Below, in pieces: positions 1-6,678 of a stretch of 10,927 nucleotides of DNA; the first letter of the stretch is position 1; the number at the start of each line of letters is the position of its first letter. Where the stretch lies: positions 1 through 10,927 of the forward strand of contig JALXCE010000334.1 in assembly GCA_026991055.1 (NCBI GenBank). Reading direction: 5' to 3'. The notes below the pieces were generated by a model. That model did no database searches, was not told the DNA's origin, and was given only the letters and a program-made list of their open reading frames with translations. A program made the position numbers and the translations under genes. The stretch comes from Caldifarciminota bacterium (GTDB taxonomy: Bacteria; Hydrothermota; Hydrothermia; B15-G9; WFZT01).

Positions 1-5
1 GAGGT

Positions 6-34
6 TTGACTTAATTTTTGGACTGAATTAAAAT
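6..34 (+). promoter_or_regulatory. Possible sigma-70 promoter immediately upstream of tpiA
   Basis: TTGACT at 6-11 and TAAAAT at 29-34 are separated by exactly 17 nt; each hexamer differs from consensus at one base. The expected start, near 41, would lie almost on the ATG at 43 and give a leaderless or nearly leaderless mRNA. This agrees with the lack of a good Shine-Dalgarno before tpiA (only GAG at 37-39). It may equally be chance in AT-rich sequence, because tpiA is often cotranscribed with an upstream pgk, and the first nine bases (GAG GTT TGA) could be the end of such a gene. Confidence 0.35.
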
Positions 35-42
35 TTGAGCCC

Positions 43-807
43 ATGAGAAAAAGGATTATCGCAGGAAACTGGAAGATGCATAAAACCCTGGTTGAGGGTC
101 TCGAGCTTGTGGAAGCCCTCAAAGCTGGCTATATCCCTGATGATTATTATGAAGTTGTGGTACATCCCCCTTTTACACTTCTCCATGAAATTTCGAAAGC
201 CCTCGAGGGTAGCGATATCAAGCTCGGTGCACAAAACCTGTTTTATGAAGATGAAGGGGCTTACACAGGTGAAATCTCGCCACTCATGCTAAAGGATGCA
301 GTGGTGGAGTATGTTATCATAGGCCACTCAGAAAGAAGAAAATATTTTCACGAGGACAACGACATAGTGCTCAAAAAGGTTCGTGCAGCCCTGCGGCACG
401 GCTTGAAACCCATAATCTGCGTTGGTGAGACACTGGAGCAGAGAGAGGCTGGTAAAGCAAAGGATGTGGTGGCTGACCAGCTTTCTATACTCAGGGAGAT
501 CTCCATTGGCGACATGGAAGAGATTGCTGTTGCTTATGAACCCGTCTGGGCTATTGGTACAGGCAGAACCGCCACTCCAGAGCTCGCAGAAGAGATGCAC
601 AAATTTATTAGAGATACCGTAGCAGGGATTTTCAACAGAGATGTTGCCAATAACCTGCCCATCTTATACGGCGGAAGTGTTAAGCCAAACAATGTTTTTG
701 ACCTGACTTCGGAAGAGGATATTGATGGTGCACTGGTTGGTGGTGCATCATTAAAGGCCGACAGTTTTCTTTCGATAATCAAGAACGCTGCAAGAAATAT
801 TATTTAG
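43..807 (+). CDS. tpiA: Triosephosphate isomerase
   Basis: This cytosolic TIM-barrel enzyme interconverts dihydroxyacetone phosphate and glyceraldehyde 3-phosphate in glycolysis and gluconeogenesis. The 254-residue protein has the usual family length and all key sites. The N-terminal AGNWKMHK block supplies Asn9 and Lys11. The electrophilic His95 sits in IIGHSERR. The catalytic base Glu166 sits in AYEPVW, followed by the flexible loop IGTGRTA. The phosphate-binding GGS is at 210-212 and GG at 233-234. The ATG at 43 is the only sensible start, since the AGNWKM block normally begins within the first ten residues. Its Shine-Dalgarno is weak. It opens a compact run with secG 12 nt downstream; the gapA-pgk-tpiA-secG order is common in bacteria, so pgk probably lies just to the left. 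Identification is secure. Confidence 0.98.
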   Translation: MRKRIIAGNWKMHKTLVEGLELVEALKAGYIPDDYYEVVVHPPFTLLHEISKALEGSDIKLGAQNLFYEDEGAYTGEISPLMLKDAVVEYVIIGHSERRKYFHEDNDIVLKKVRAALRHGLKPIICVGETLEQREAGKAKDVVADQLSILREISIGDMEEIAVAYEPVWAIGTGRTATPELAEEMHKFIRDTVAGIFNRDVANNLPILYGGSVKPNNVFDLTSEEDIDGALVGGASLKADSFLSIIKNAARNII

Positions 808-819
808 GGAGGAGTTTAA

Positions 820-1143
820 ATGCTTTATAAAATCCTGATATTAATCTATCTCCTGACAGTAATCCTGATGGTTGTGGTCATTTTACTGCAGGAGCCGAAA
901 GAGGGTGGTCTTTCAACTGGAATTGGTGGCGCTGGTGTAGAGAATATCCTGGGAGTGAGAGGCGCCCCCACGTTCTTCACAAAATTAACAGCAGTTCTGG
1001 GTGCCATTTTCCTCACGCTCTCCTTAGTCCTCTCCTTGCTCAACTCTCCTACAGCAAGGACAAAGAGCGTGATTGAGAAGGAGGTAAAGCAGGGACTTAA
1101 TTTACCACCAATACAAACTCCACAGACTCCACAAAATAAATAA
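820..1143 (+). CDS. secG: Preprotein translocase subunit SecG
   Basis: SecG is the small accessory subunit of the SecYEG inner-membrane channel and assists SecA-driven export. The 107-residue product shows the family layout: a first membrane helix at about residues 4-23, a cytoplasmic-type loop with the diagnostic ILLQEPKEGG and a glycine-rich GIGGAG stretch, a second helix at about 51-73, and a polar tail rich in Lys, Pro and Gln. A strong GGGAGGAG (807-814) precedes the ATG and overlaps the last base of the tpiA stop codon. Placement directly after tpiA is a classic bacterial arrangement and supports the call. The export route it serves would also carry the signal-peptide-bearing protease encoded two genes downstream. 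Confidence 0.95.
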   Translation: MLYKILILIYLLTVILMVVVILLQEPKEGGLSTGIGGAGVENILGVRGAPTFFTKLTAVLGAIFLTLSLVLSLLNSPTARTKSVIEKEVKQGLNLPPIQTPQTPQNK

Positions 1144-1158
1144 GAAGGAGGATAAACT

Positions 1159-1473
1159 ATGTACGTCGTACTGGAAGCCGGTGGGATGCAGTTTATAGCC
1201 AGAGAGAATGAAACACTGGTTATCCCGAAAATAAAAAACGAAGTAGGAGAAAAAGTTACCTTTGAGAAAGTCCTTCTTTATAAGGACGATAATGAAACAC
1301 TTGTTGGTAAACCTTACCTTGACAACGTGAAGGTTGAGGCCGAAGTTGTGGCCCACAAAAAACTTCCCAAAGTGGTCGTTTTTAAGTTCAAGAGAAGGAA
1401 AAACTACAAGAGAACAAAGGGACACAGACAGCCAGTTACAGAGGTAAAAATTACAAGTATAACAAAAGGCTAA
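1159..1473 (+). CDS. rplU: 50S ribosomal protein L21
   Basis: This is bL21 of the large ribosomal subunit, which binds 23S rRNA. The 104-residue length is typical. The N-terminal YVVLEAGGMQF block matches the usual Y-A-V-I-x-x-G-G-x-Q-Y pattern of the family. The basic C-terminal segment KFKRRKNYKRTKGHRQP at about 77-93 followed by TEVKI is the L21 signature. AAGGAGG (1145-1151) lies 7 nt before the ATG. In most bacteria rplU is followed at once by rpmA (L27); here the next gene is a 3.8-kb protease gene beginning 25 nt later, and no L27 frame exists anywhere in the window. The gene is therefore intact, but its neighbourhood is rearranged. Confidence 0.97.
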   Translation: MYVVLEAGGMQFIARENETLVIPKIKNEVGEKVTFEKVLLYKDDNETLVGKPYLDNVKVEAEVVAHKKLPKVVVFKFKRRKNYKRTKGHRQPVTEVKITSITKG

Positions 1474-1498
1474 ACTCTAAAAAGCGAGGGGTGGGATC

Positions 1499-4400
1499 AT
1501 GAGGATAGTGAGGAGATTTTGGATGGGGATTTTTTTATTGCTTTTTTGGGGACAACTGGAGTCTGAAACAATTTTCCTCAATGATAAGGCTATTCCCTAT
1601 GAGCTTGTAATCATAACCAGTGAATCCCTTAAACCTGCATTTACACAATTCTTTAATCTAAAATGGTCAACAGGAATCCCCACAGAGATCGTAACAGTAG
1701 AGTGGATTTACCGAAATTTTACAGGTTTTGACAGGCAGGAGAAGATCAGAAATTTCATAAGATACGCGCGGGACAATCTTAACGCGCACTTTATTCTGAT
1801 TGGAGGTGACGTTGGAATTGTACCCACGAGAACGCTCTACGTGCCAATGAATGGGACGGCTGATGATTTTATACCCGGGGATATTTACTACATGTGTCTT
1901 GACGGAAATTTTAACGCCGATGGAGATACGCTTTTTGGCGAACCCGGGGATGAGGTGGACTACACACCCGATGTAGCTGTCGCGAGATTACCATTTAATA
2001 GAGCTACTGACGTGGAAAACTATCTTGGGAAAGAGATACGTTATTTATTTCATCCAGGTGATTATCTGAACCGGGTGATACTGATAGGCTCGGATATCAC
2101 AACACCGGGGAGTGGAGCACAGTTTTGCAGTGAAGTGGAGGATTCATTTCCTGCCAGATTCGAAAAGATCGAGTTCTTTGAGAATGCCAGTAATAACAAC
2201 GATAAAGATGAAGTCATTGACTCCCTCAATCGAGGAGCAGGATTTGTTTACGGCAACCTGCACGCCCAATCCTTTGATAGAATGCTCTTGAACTTCTCTC
2301 CTCGGAGACCTCTTACCAATTTTGACGTGGATCATCGTTTAACCAATGTGGATTTTCCCGGCTTTTACGACATTGTTACCTGTCATATAGGTGGATTTGA
2401 CGTGGATGCGCTTGCCGAGCATCTCATAAGGGATTCCGCAGGAGCTATCGGCGTATACGCCACTACAAGGCTCAACTATCCTGTGATCACCATCAAGCTT
2501 AACAAATACTTTTACAGTTTGCTTTTTCATAGAGGAATAAAAAGAATTGGCGACCTTGATAAAATGGTGCGCTCTCACTTTGCGTCAGATGCTTCAAATT
2601 ATATAACCTACCGTTACGTTGATTACTCCTATGAAATGTTTGGTGACCCTACTTTAAAGTTATGGACCGGCAATCCCGACTCTTTTTTCATCACTTCACC
2701 AGATACGATTATGACATCTACAAGAGTTTTACATATTGAGGTGAGTGATAGTCTGGGTGCTCCTATCGTAGGGGCAAAGGTCGTAGCATACCTCCCTGGA
2801 ATTTTTATGTCCACAGATTCTACAGACTCGAGGGGTGAGGTTAATTTATCGGTGTTCCCGACCCACCCCGGGAGTTTAAGCCTTTATGTGGAAAAGGACG
2901 GGTTTAAAAACTTCATTAAGAATATTGCAATTAAATCCGGTGGAAACAGTTTATCAATTATTTCGAAAACGTTTACACTCACCCAAATCGAGCCTGGAGA
3001 CACGGCTTCGCTCAGTATACAAGCTGTGAATACAGGCACAAACTCCCTCCCTAGCGTTAATTTCAAAGTAAACACGCTTGATTCTTTTATAACTTTTCTG
3101 GATTCTTCTGAGTCTCTAACTAATCTGGCAAGGGGCGACACTATTGATTTGAACAACGCCTTTAGATTCGTAGTTGATAATCAAGCAACCGATGGCTCGA
3201 GGATGGAAATTACCATTAAAGGCCTACTTCCCTCGGGTGACACTTTAGTTGTCGATACAGCGGGATTTACCGTAATGGGTAGCATCATTAATCCTCTTTT
3301 TGTAAGTGACTCGACCAGAGGAGACACTATTATTTTGAATTTTGGACTTGAGAATCAGGGAAGTGGTTCGGATTGGGCAGTTTTAAGTCTCGATTCTGGT
3401 AGATACCGGATTCTCGGTGGCGCTGATACGCTGATTTTAAATCCGGTTTCAGAAAAGGAAACTGGCTACATATTTGGAATTTTACCAGATGCGGATTTTG
3501 ACAGTGTGATAAATTTCTCGCTTATTTGGCGTGCCGGCGATTATCACTACCAGTTTAAGCTCGGTAATGCTCTGGGAATTGATAGTGTGGTCTCAAAGCC
3601 CGTGGATGGAGGAGTTATACTGAGCTGGCAATCGGTCCCCGGGGCTGCCTCGTACGCAATCTATCAGGACAACCCTTTAGAACTTGCAGGAATTAGCCCT
3701 ATTGCGAGCTGGATTGCTCAAACAGATTCGGTCGCGATTTTTAGAATTGCTGTGGTGGACTCAAATGGATACCGGGGGGCGCTAAGTGTCCCTGCTACAG
3801 CCTACCCTCATCTCCCCATCAAAGATGGCTGGCCAGTTTATGTGGAAGGAGGCACCTACACGTCCCCAATAGTCTCTGATTTTGACCCATCGTATCCGGG
3901 AAAAGAGGTGTTTATCGCAAGTTTCCCCTACGGATACATTTATCTCTATCATGCCGACGGGACGATAGTCAATGGCTGGCCCATCTTCCTCGATGGCGAG
4001 ATATGGTCATCACCTGCAGCGACAGACCTGGATGGTGATAGCATCCCTGAGATTGTTGTGGCCCTGCGTTCCAGAAACGAGGTCTATGCGTTCAAATCAA
4101 ACGGCTCGATTCTGGATGGCTGGCCGGTTCACACATACAGGGGAACTTATTATACCCCGGCAATCGGTGATATTGATGGGGATGGTTCCCCTGAGGTTGT
4201 GATAAATGACCAGAGCGCCAACCTTTACGTTTTCAGGGCAGATGGCTCTGGATACGGGGATTCAAGTGGAGTGTTTTTAAACGTTTCCAACTGGTGGTAT
4301 GCCGGGAGCCCGGTGCTCTTTGACTACAATGGAGATGGCAGGCTGGACATCGGAATCGGCTCACGGGTGAACGGACATCAGGAATTTATCGTCGTTTCAG

Positions 4401-5308
4401 CAAGTCATGACACGTTACTTGAAATACCAGTGTCAGGCAGAATGGTTAGCGCACCTGTGGTCGGTGAATTCTTGCCGGATTCAACCGGTGATGAAATTTT
4501 GATAAATGACAACAACGAGCTCAAATTATATTCGCACAATGGTAACTTACTACCTGGCTGGCCCGTCGAGGGTTTTAGCTCAGCAGTTGCAGCTGATGTA
4601 AATTACGATGGTCAACTTGAAATTATCGGTACAACCCAGTCAGGGGTGGCTATTTATAACTCCTCCGGGGAATTGATAATGAGCAAGAATTTTGCTGACC
4701 TCGATTATTATCTGAAGTCCCCGGTAATCGCTGATGTGGACAATGACAGAACGCCAGAAGTCCTTTTTGAGAGTTTTATCGGAGCGAGGCTCTATTCGGT
4801 GAACCTAAACAGCAGCATTACACATGGATTTCCCTTTAATCTCAAGGAAAATCCGGGCTATTCTGTTCCGTTTATCGAGGACGTGGACGGTGACGGCTTT
4901 CTCGATATCGTAGTTGGAAGCACCTTTGACAGTCTCTGGGTGCTTGCAACACCCACACCATCAGATGGATCGCGTGCTCTCTGGAAAACAGAAAAATACG
5001 ATATTGCAAGAACAGGCTGGGTCAGGTTTATCCCCGTTACAGCCCACGAGAGTAGCGAATGGCGAAATCTAAGATTAACTCCATCCATTACCCGTGGAAC
5101 CCTATCGTTCAACCCATCTCGAAATTTGAGTGGGCATTTTAAGATTGAATTTTACGACATATCGGGTCGCAGGGTTGCAAGATTTCAATTTTCACGTCCA
5201 CATCCTGTAAAATTAGAGCTTCCTTCTAAGCTACCGAATGGGATTTACTTTTACAGAATTCAAGTCTCATCACAAACGGCCGAAGGAAAGATACTACTTT
5301 TGAGGTAA
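1499..5308 (+). CDS. Secreted C25 (gingipain-like) cysteine protease with FG-GAP/VCBS propeller and C-terminal sorting domain
   Basis: This 1269-residue multidomain protein is predicted to be exported. Residues 1-22 form a signal peptide (basic MRIVRR, then a hydrophobic core). Residues of about 33-390 match peptidase family C25, with the fold core LIGGDVGIVPT (100-110) and DVAVARLPF (158-166). The probable dyad is His255 in GNLHAQSFD and Cys295 in VTCHIGGFD; the latter resembles the family pattern of Cys, Gly and Phe-Asp after the nucleophile. Residues 400-480 look like a carboxypeptidase-regulatory/Ig-like module, 490-690 like CARDB/Ig-type beta domains, and 695-765 like fibronectin III. 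Residues 770-1150 hold six DxDxDG-type calcium loops (843, 891, 942, 1033, 1079, 1128) with recurring GWP turns, as in an FG-GAP/VCBS propeller. Residues 1215-1269 resemble a Por/type IX type A sorting domain (FYDISGRRVARF, then LPNGIYFYRI). Start: GAGGGG at 1486-1491. Substrate and activity are unknown. Confidence 0.87.
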   Translation: MRIVRRFWMGIFLLLFWGQLESETIFLNDKAIPYELVIITSESLKPAFTQFFNLKWSTGIPTEIVTVEWIYRNFTGFDRQEKIRNFIRYARDNLNAHFILIGGDVGIVPTRTLYVPMNGTADDFIPGDIYYMCLDGNFNADGDTLFGEPGDEVDYTPDVAVARLPFNRATDVENYLGKEIRYLFHPGDYLNRVILIGSDITTPGSGAQFCSEVEDSFPARFEKIEFFENASNNNDKDEVIDSLNRGAGFVYGNLHAQSFDRMLLNFSPRRPLTNFDVDHRLTNVDFPGFYDIVTCHIGGFDVDALAEHLIRDSAGAIGVYATTRLNYPVITIKLNKYFYSLLFHRGIKRIGDLDKMVRSHFASDASNYITYRYVDYSYEMFGDPTLKLWTGNPDSFFITSPDTIMTSTRVLHIEVSDSLGAPIVGAKVVAYLPGIFMSTDSTDSRGEVNLSVFPTHPGSLSLYVEKDGFKNFIKNIAIKSGGNSLSIISKTFTLTQIEPGDTASLSIQAVNTGTNSLPSVNFKVNTLDSFITFLDSSESLTNLARGDTIDLNNAFRFVVDNQATDGSRMEITIKGLLPSGDTLVVDTAGFTVMGSIINPLFVSDSTRGDTIILNFGLENQGSGSDWAVLSLDSGRYRILGGADTLILNPVSEKETGYIFGILPDADFDSVINFSLIWRAGDYHYQFKLGNALGIDSVVSKPVDGGVILSWQSVPGAASYAIYQDNPLELAGISPIASWIAQTDSVAIFRIAVVDSNGYRGALSVPATAYPHLPIKDGWPVYVEGGTYTSPIVSDFDPSYPGKEVFIASFPYGYIYLYHADGTIVNGWPIFLDGEIWSSPAATDLDGDSIPEIVVALRSRNEVYAFKSNGSILDGWPVHTYRGTYYTPAIGDIDGDGSPEVVINDQSANLYVFRADGSGYGDSSGVFLNVSNWWYAGSPVLFDYNGDGRLDIGIGSRVNGHQEFIVVSASHDTLLEIPVSGRMVSAPVVGEFLPDSTGDEILINDNNELKLYSHNGNLLPGWPVEGFSSAVAADVNYDGQLEIIGTTQSGVAIYNSSGELIMSKNFADLDYYLKSPVIADVDNDRTPEVLFESFIGARLYSVNLNSSITHGFPFNLKENPGYSVPFIEDVDGDGFLDIVVGSTFDSLWVLATPTPSDGSRALWKTEKYDIARTGWVRFIPVTAHESSEWRNLRLTPSITRGTLSFNPSRNLSGHFKIEFYDISGRRVARFQFSRPHPVKLELPSKLPNGIYFYRIQVSSQTAEGKILLLR

Positions 5309-5312
5309 TATG
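5302..5312 (+). promoter_or_regulatory. prfA ribosome binding site embedded in the protease stop region
   Basis: GAGG at 5302-5305 lies within the last two sense codons of the protease gene. The protease stop TAA occupies 5306-5308 and the prfA ATG begins at 5310, so one base separates the genes. Ribosomes finishing the protease would sit on the prfA start, which implies translational coupling. Confidence 0.7.
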
Positions 5313-6374
5313 TACGAAGAGATCAAAGAAAAATTCAAAAAATTGGAGGAGCAGCTCCAGGACCCCAAAATCCTCAGTAACCAGGAAAAGTATATAGCTG
5401 TAGCCCAAGAATACAAAGAGCTTAAGGAGCTTGTTTCCCTCATAGAAAAGTACGAGAATGCCACAAAAGAACTCGAGAATGTCCGCTCCATGCTGGAGGA
5501 AGAAAACGACGAGGAGATGCGGGAGTTTCTGAAGGAAGAGCAGGAGAGACTGGAGCAGGAAATAGAGAATCTGGACAAAGAGATTAAACTCGCCCTCGTT
5601 CCAAGAGACCCGGAGGATGAAAAGAATGCGATTGTTGAAATCAGGGCTGGTACCGGAGGTGAGGAGGCAGCGCTATTTGCCCGCGATTTATTCAGAATGT
5701 ATTCAAAGTATGCTGAAAAGAAGGGATGGAAAATAAGCGTCACGGACCTTCATGAAACACCTCTCGGGGGTTACAAAGAAATTATATTTTTGATCGAAGG
5801 GAAGGGAGTTTATGGCCGTCTTAAGTATGAATCAGGTGTACACAGGGTTCAGAGAATACCTGTGACAGAGACAGGTGGCCGCATTCACACCTCTTCTGCT
5901 TCGGTAGTTGTCCTCCCCGAGGCAGAGGAGCAGGAGATAGAGATAAATCCAGAAGAACTTAAGATCGAAACCTTCAGGGCAAGTGGACCTGGCGGACAGC
6001 ATGTTAATGTCACTGATTCAGCAGTTAGAATCACACATATCCCCACAGGAATAGTGGTCGCATGCCAGGACGAGAGGTCTCAACATAAAAACAGGGCAAA
6101 GGCACTGAGGATACTCAGAGCTCGATTGCAGGACCTTCACCGCAAGGAACACGAGCGTGAGATTGGAAGCAAACGGAAAAGCTACATCGGCACAGGTGAC
6201 AGAAGCGAGAAGATAAGAACATATAACTTCCCGCAGAACAGGGTGACAGACCACAGAATAAATCTAACAATTTACAACCTTGAAGGCATCCTCGATGGAG
6301 ACCTCGACGAAATCCTGGACAAACTTCAGGAAGTTGAACTGGAAAAGAAGTTAAAAGAAGCAGCCACCAACTGA
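5310..6374 (+). CDS. prfA: Peptide chain release factor 1
   Basis: Cytosolic class I release factor that reads UAA and UAG and triggers peptide release. The 354-residue length is normal. An N-terminal coiled-coil, Glu/Lys-rich domain covers about residues 1-95. The tripeptide anticodon is PVT at 184-186 (in RIPVTETGGRIHTS), which is the RF1-type PxT and not the SPF of RF2. The peptidyl-transferase-centre GGQ is at 228-230 in GPGGQHVN, followed by the conserved DERSQHKNR block at 254-262. It abuts the protease gene with a 1-nt gap and is probably translated by coupling. A prmC (GGQ methyltransferase) gene, a frequent partner, does not follow; a 304-bp intergenic stretch does. Function is secure. 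Confidence 0.98.
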   Translation: MYEEIKEKFKKLEEQLQDPKILSNQEKYIAVAQEYKELKELVSLIEKYENATKELENVRSMLEEENDEEMREFLKEEQERLEQEIENLDKEIKLALVPRDPEDEKNAIVEIRAGTGGEEAALFARDLFRMYSKYAEKKGWKISVTDLHETPLGGYKEIIFLIEGKGVYGRLKYESGVHRVQRIPVTETGGRIHTSSASVVVLPEAEEQEIEINPEELKIETFRASGPGGQHVNVTDSAVRITHIPTGIVVACQDERSQHKNRAKALRILRARLQDLHRKEHEREIGSKRKSYIGTGDRSEKIRTYNFPQNRVTDHRINLTIYNLEGILDGDLDEILDKLQEVELEKKLKEAATN

Positions 6375-6420
6375 ATTTATTTCCACCATTCATTTTAAAA
6401 ACTGCAAGTGATGGACTAGG

Positions 6421-6480
6421 TAGCTAATTATGCAGAATTCAGGTCTTACCGTTGATAAATTTAGCTGATAATGCGAAGTT
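6421..6480. repeat. Imperfect 19-bp direct repeat
   Basis: TAGCTAATTATGCAGAATT at 6421-6439 and TAGCTGATAATGCGAAGTT at 6462-6480 align without gaps at 14 of 19 positions, starting 41 bp apart. They share TAGCT, ATGC and a terminal TT. The pair lies just upstream of the palindrome. It could be a binding-site pair, but the region is AT-rich and chance similarity is possible. Confidence 0.35.
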
Positions 6481-6481
6481 A

Positions 6482-6544
6482 CCCCCTCTCTGCCTCCCCC
6501 ACGCACGAAGTGCGTGGGGGAGGCGCAGGTGGGGGCCTTTTAAA
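6482..6544 (+). terminator. GC-rich hairpin, probable intrinsic terminator of the tpiA-prfA run
   Basis: GCCTCCCCCACGCAC (6492-6506) and GTGCGTGGGGGAGGC (6510-6524) form a perfect 15-bp stem closing on a GAA triloop. An outer arm, CCCCC at 6482-6486 with GGGGG at 6531-6535, can extend it across a small internal loop. CCTTTTAAATTT follows from 6536 and gives a short U-tract on the plus strand, as expected for a Rho-independent terminator after prfA. The symmetry and composition also resemble dispersed REP-like palindromes, so a repeat-element origin is an alternative. Confidence 0.6.
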
Positions 6545-6621
6545 TTTCTTTTGAGCAGGTACAATCTGGTGGAAGGATGGAATTCACTACACAGGATCAA
6601 TAAATAATGTTTCAGAATTCA

Positions 6622-6657
6622 TATAATTTGAAAGGGGTTGATTGGAAGCCTTAAAAT
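6622..6657 (+). promoter_or_regulatory. Candidate promoter(s) for the mutL-like gene
   Basis: A perfect -10 hexamer TATAAT lies at 6622-6627 but has no recognisable -35 at the right distance. A second possible pair is TTGAAA (6628-6633) and TAAAAT (6652-6657) with an 18-nt spacer. They predict leaders of about 45 and 15 nt. The upstream hairpin makes a separate promoter for this gene likely, but the sequence does not settle which one is used. Confidence 0.4.
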
Positions 6658-6678
6658 AAGACGCATAGGAGGAATGAT

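Larger units (their letters stand above)
6375..6678 (+). other. Intergenic region between prfA and the mutL-like gene
   Basis: This is the only gap above 300 bp. I find no convincing gene in it. It holds an imperfect direct repeat (6421-6439 and 6462-6480), a strong palindrome (6492-6524) with flanking C5/G5 arms, a short protein-like frame (6555-6626), and promoter-like hexamers near 6622-6657. CAGAATTCA occurs twice (6433-6441 and 6613-6621). No tRNA, cobalamin riboswitch or other known leader RNA is recognisable. Confidence 0.7.

Noticed and set aside
3972..4202. 76-codon plus-strand frame inside the protease gene
   Set aside because: It is an out-of-frame shadow of the propeller region, whose calcium-loop motifs belong to the main frame.
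5294..5743. 149-codon minus-strand frame rich in serine
   Set aside because: It lies antisense to the Glu/Lys-rich coiled coil of prfA. Serine runs are the expected mirror of such codons, and no ribosome binding site or family motif supports it.
6471..6554. 27-codon frame starting ATG and crossing the palindrome
   Set aside because: There is no ribosome binding site, and its composition (Gly/Pro/Ser) comes from the GC-rich stem itself.
6577..6603. Eight-codon frame that could be a leader peptide before the mutL-like gene
   Set aside because: No attenuator-type hairpin pair or regulatory codon run follows it, and the likely promoters lie downstream.
6375..6678. Cobalamin riboswitch upstream of the B12-linked mutL-like gene
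   Set aside because: No B12-box-like conserved segment or matching secondary structure is visible, and the stretch between the hairpin and the gene is too short for the full element.
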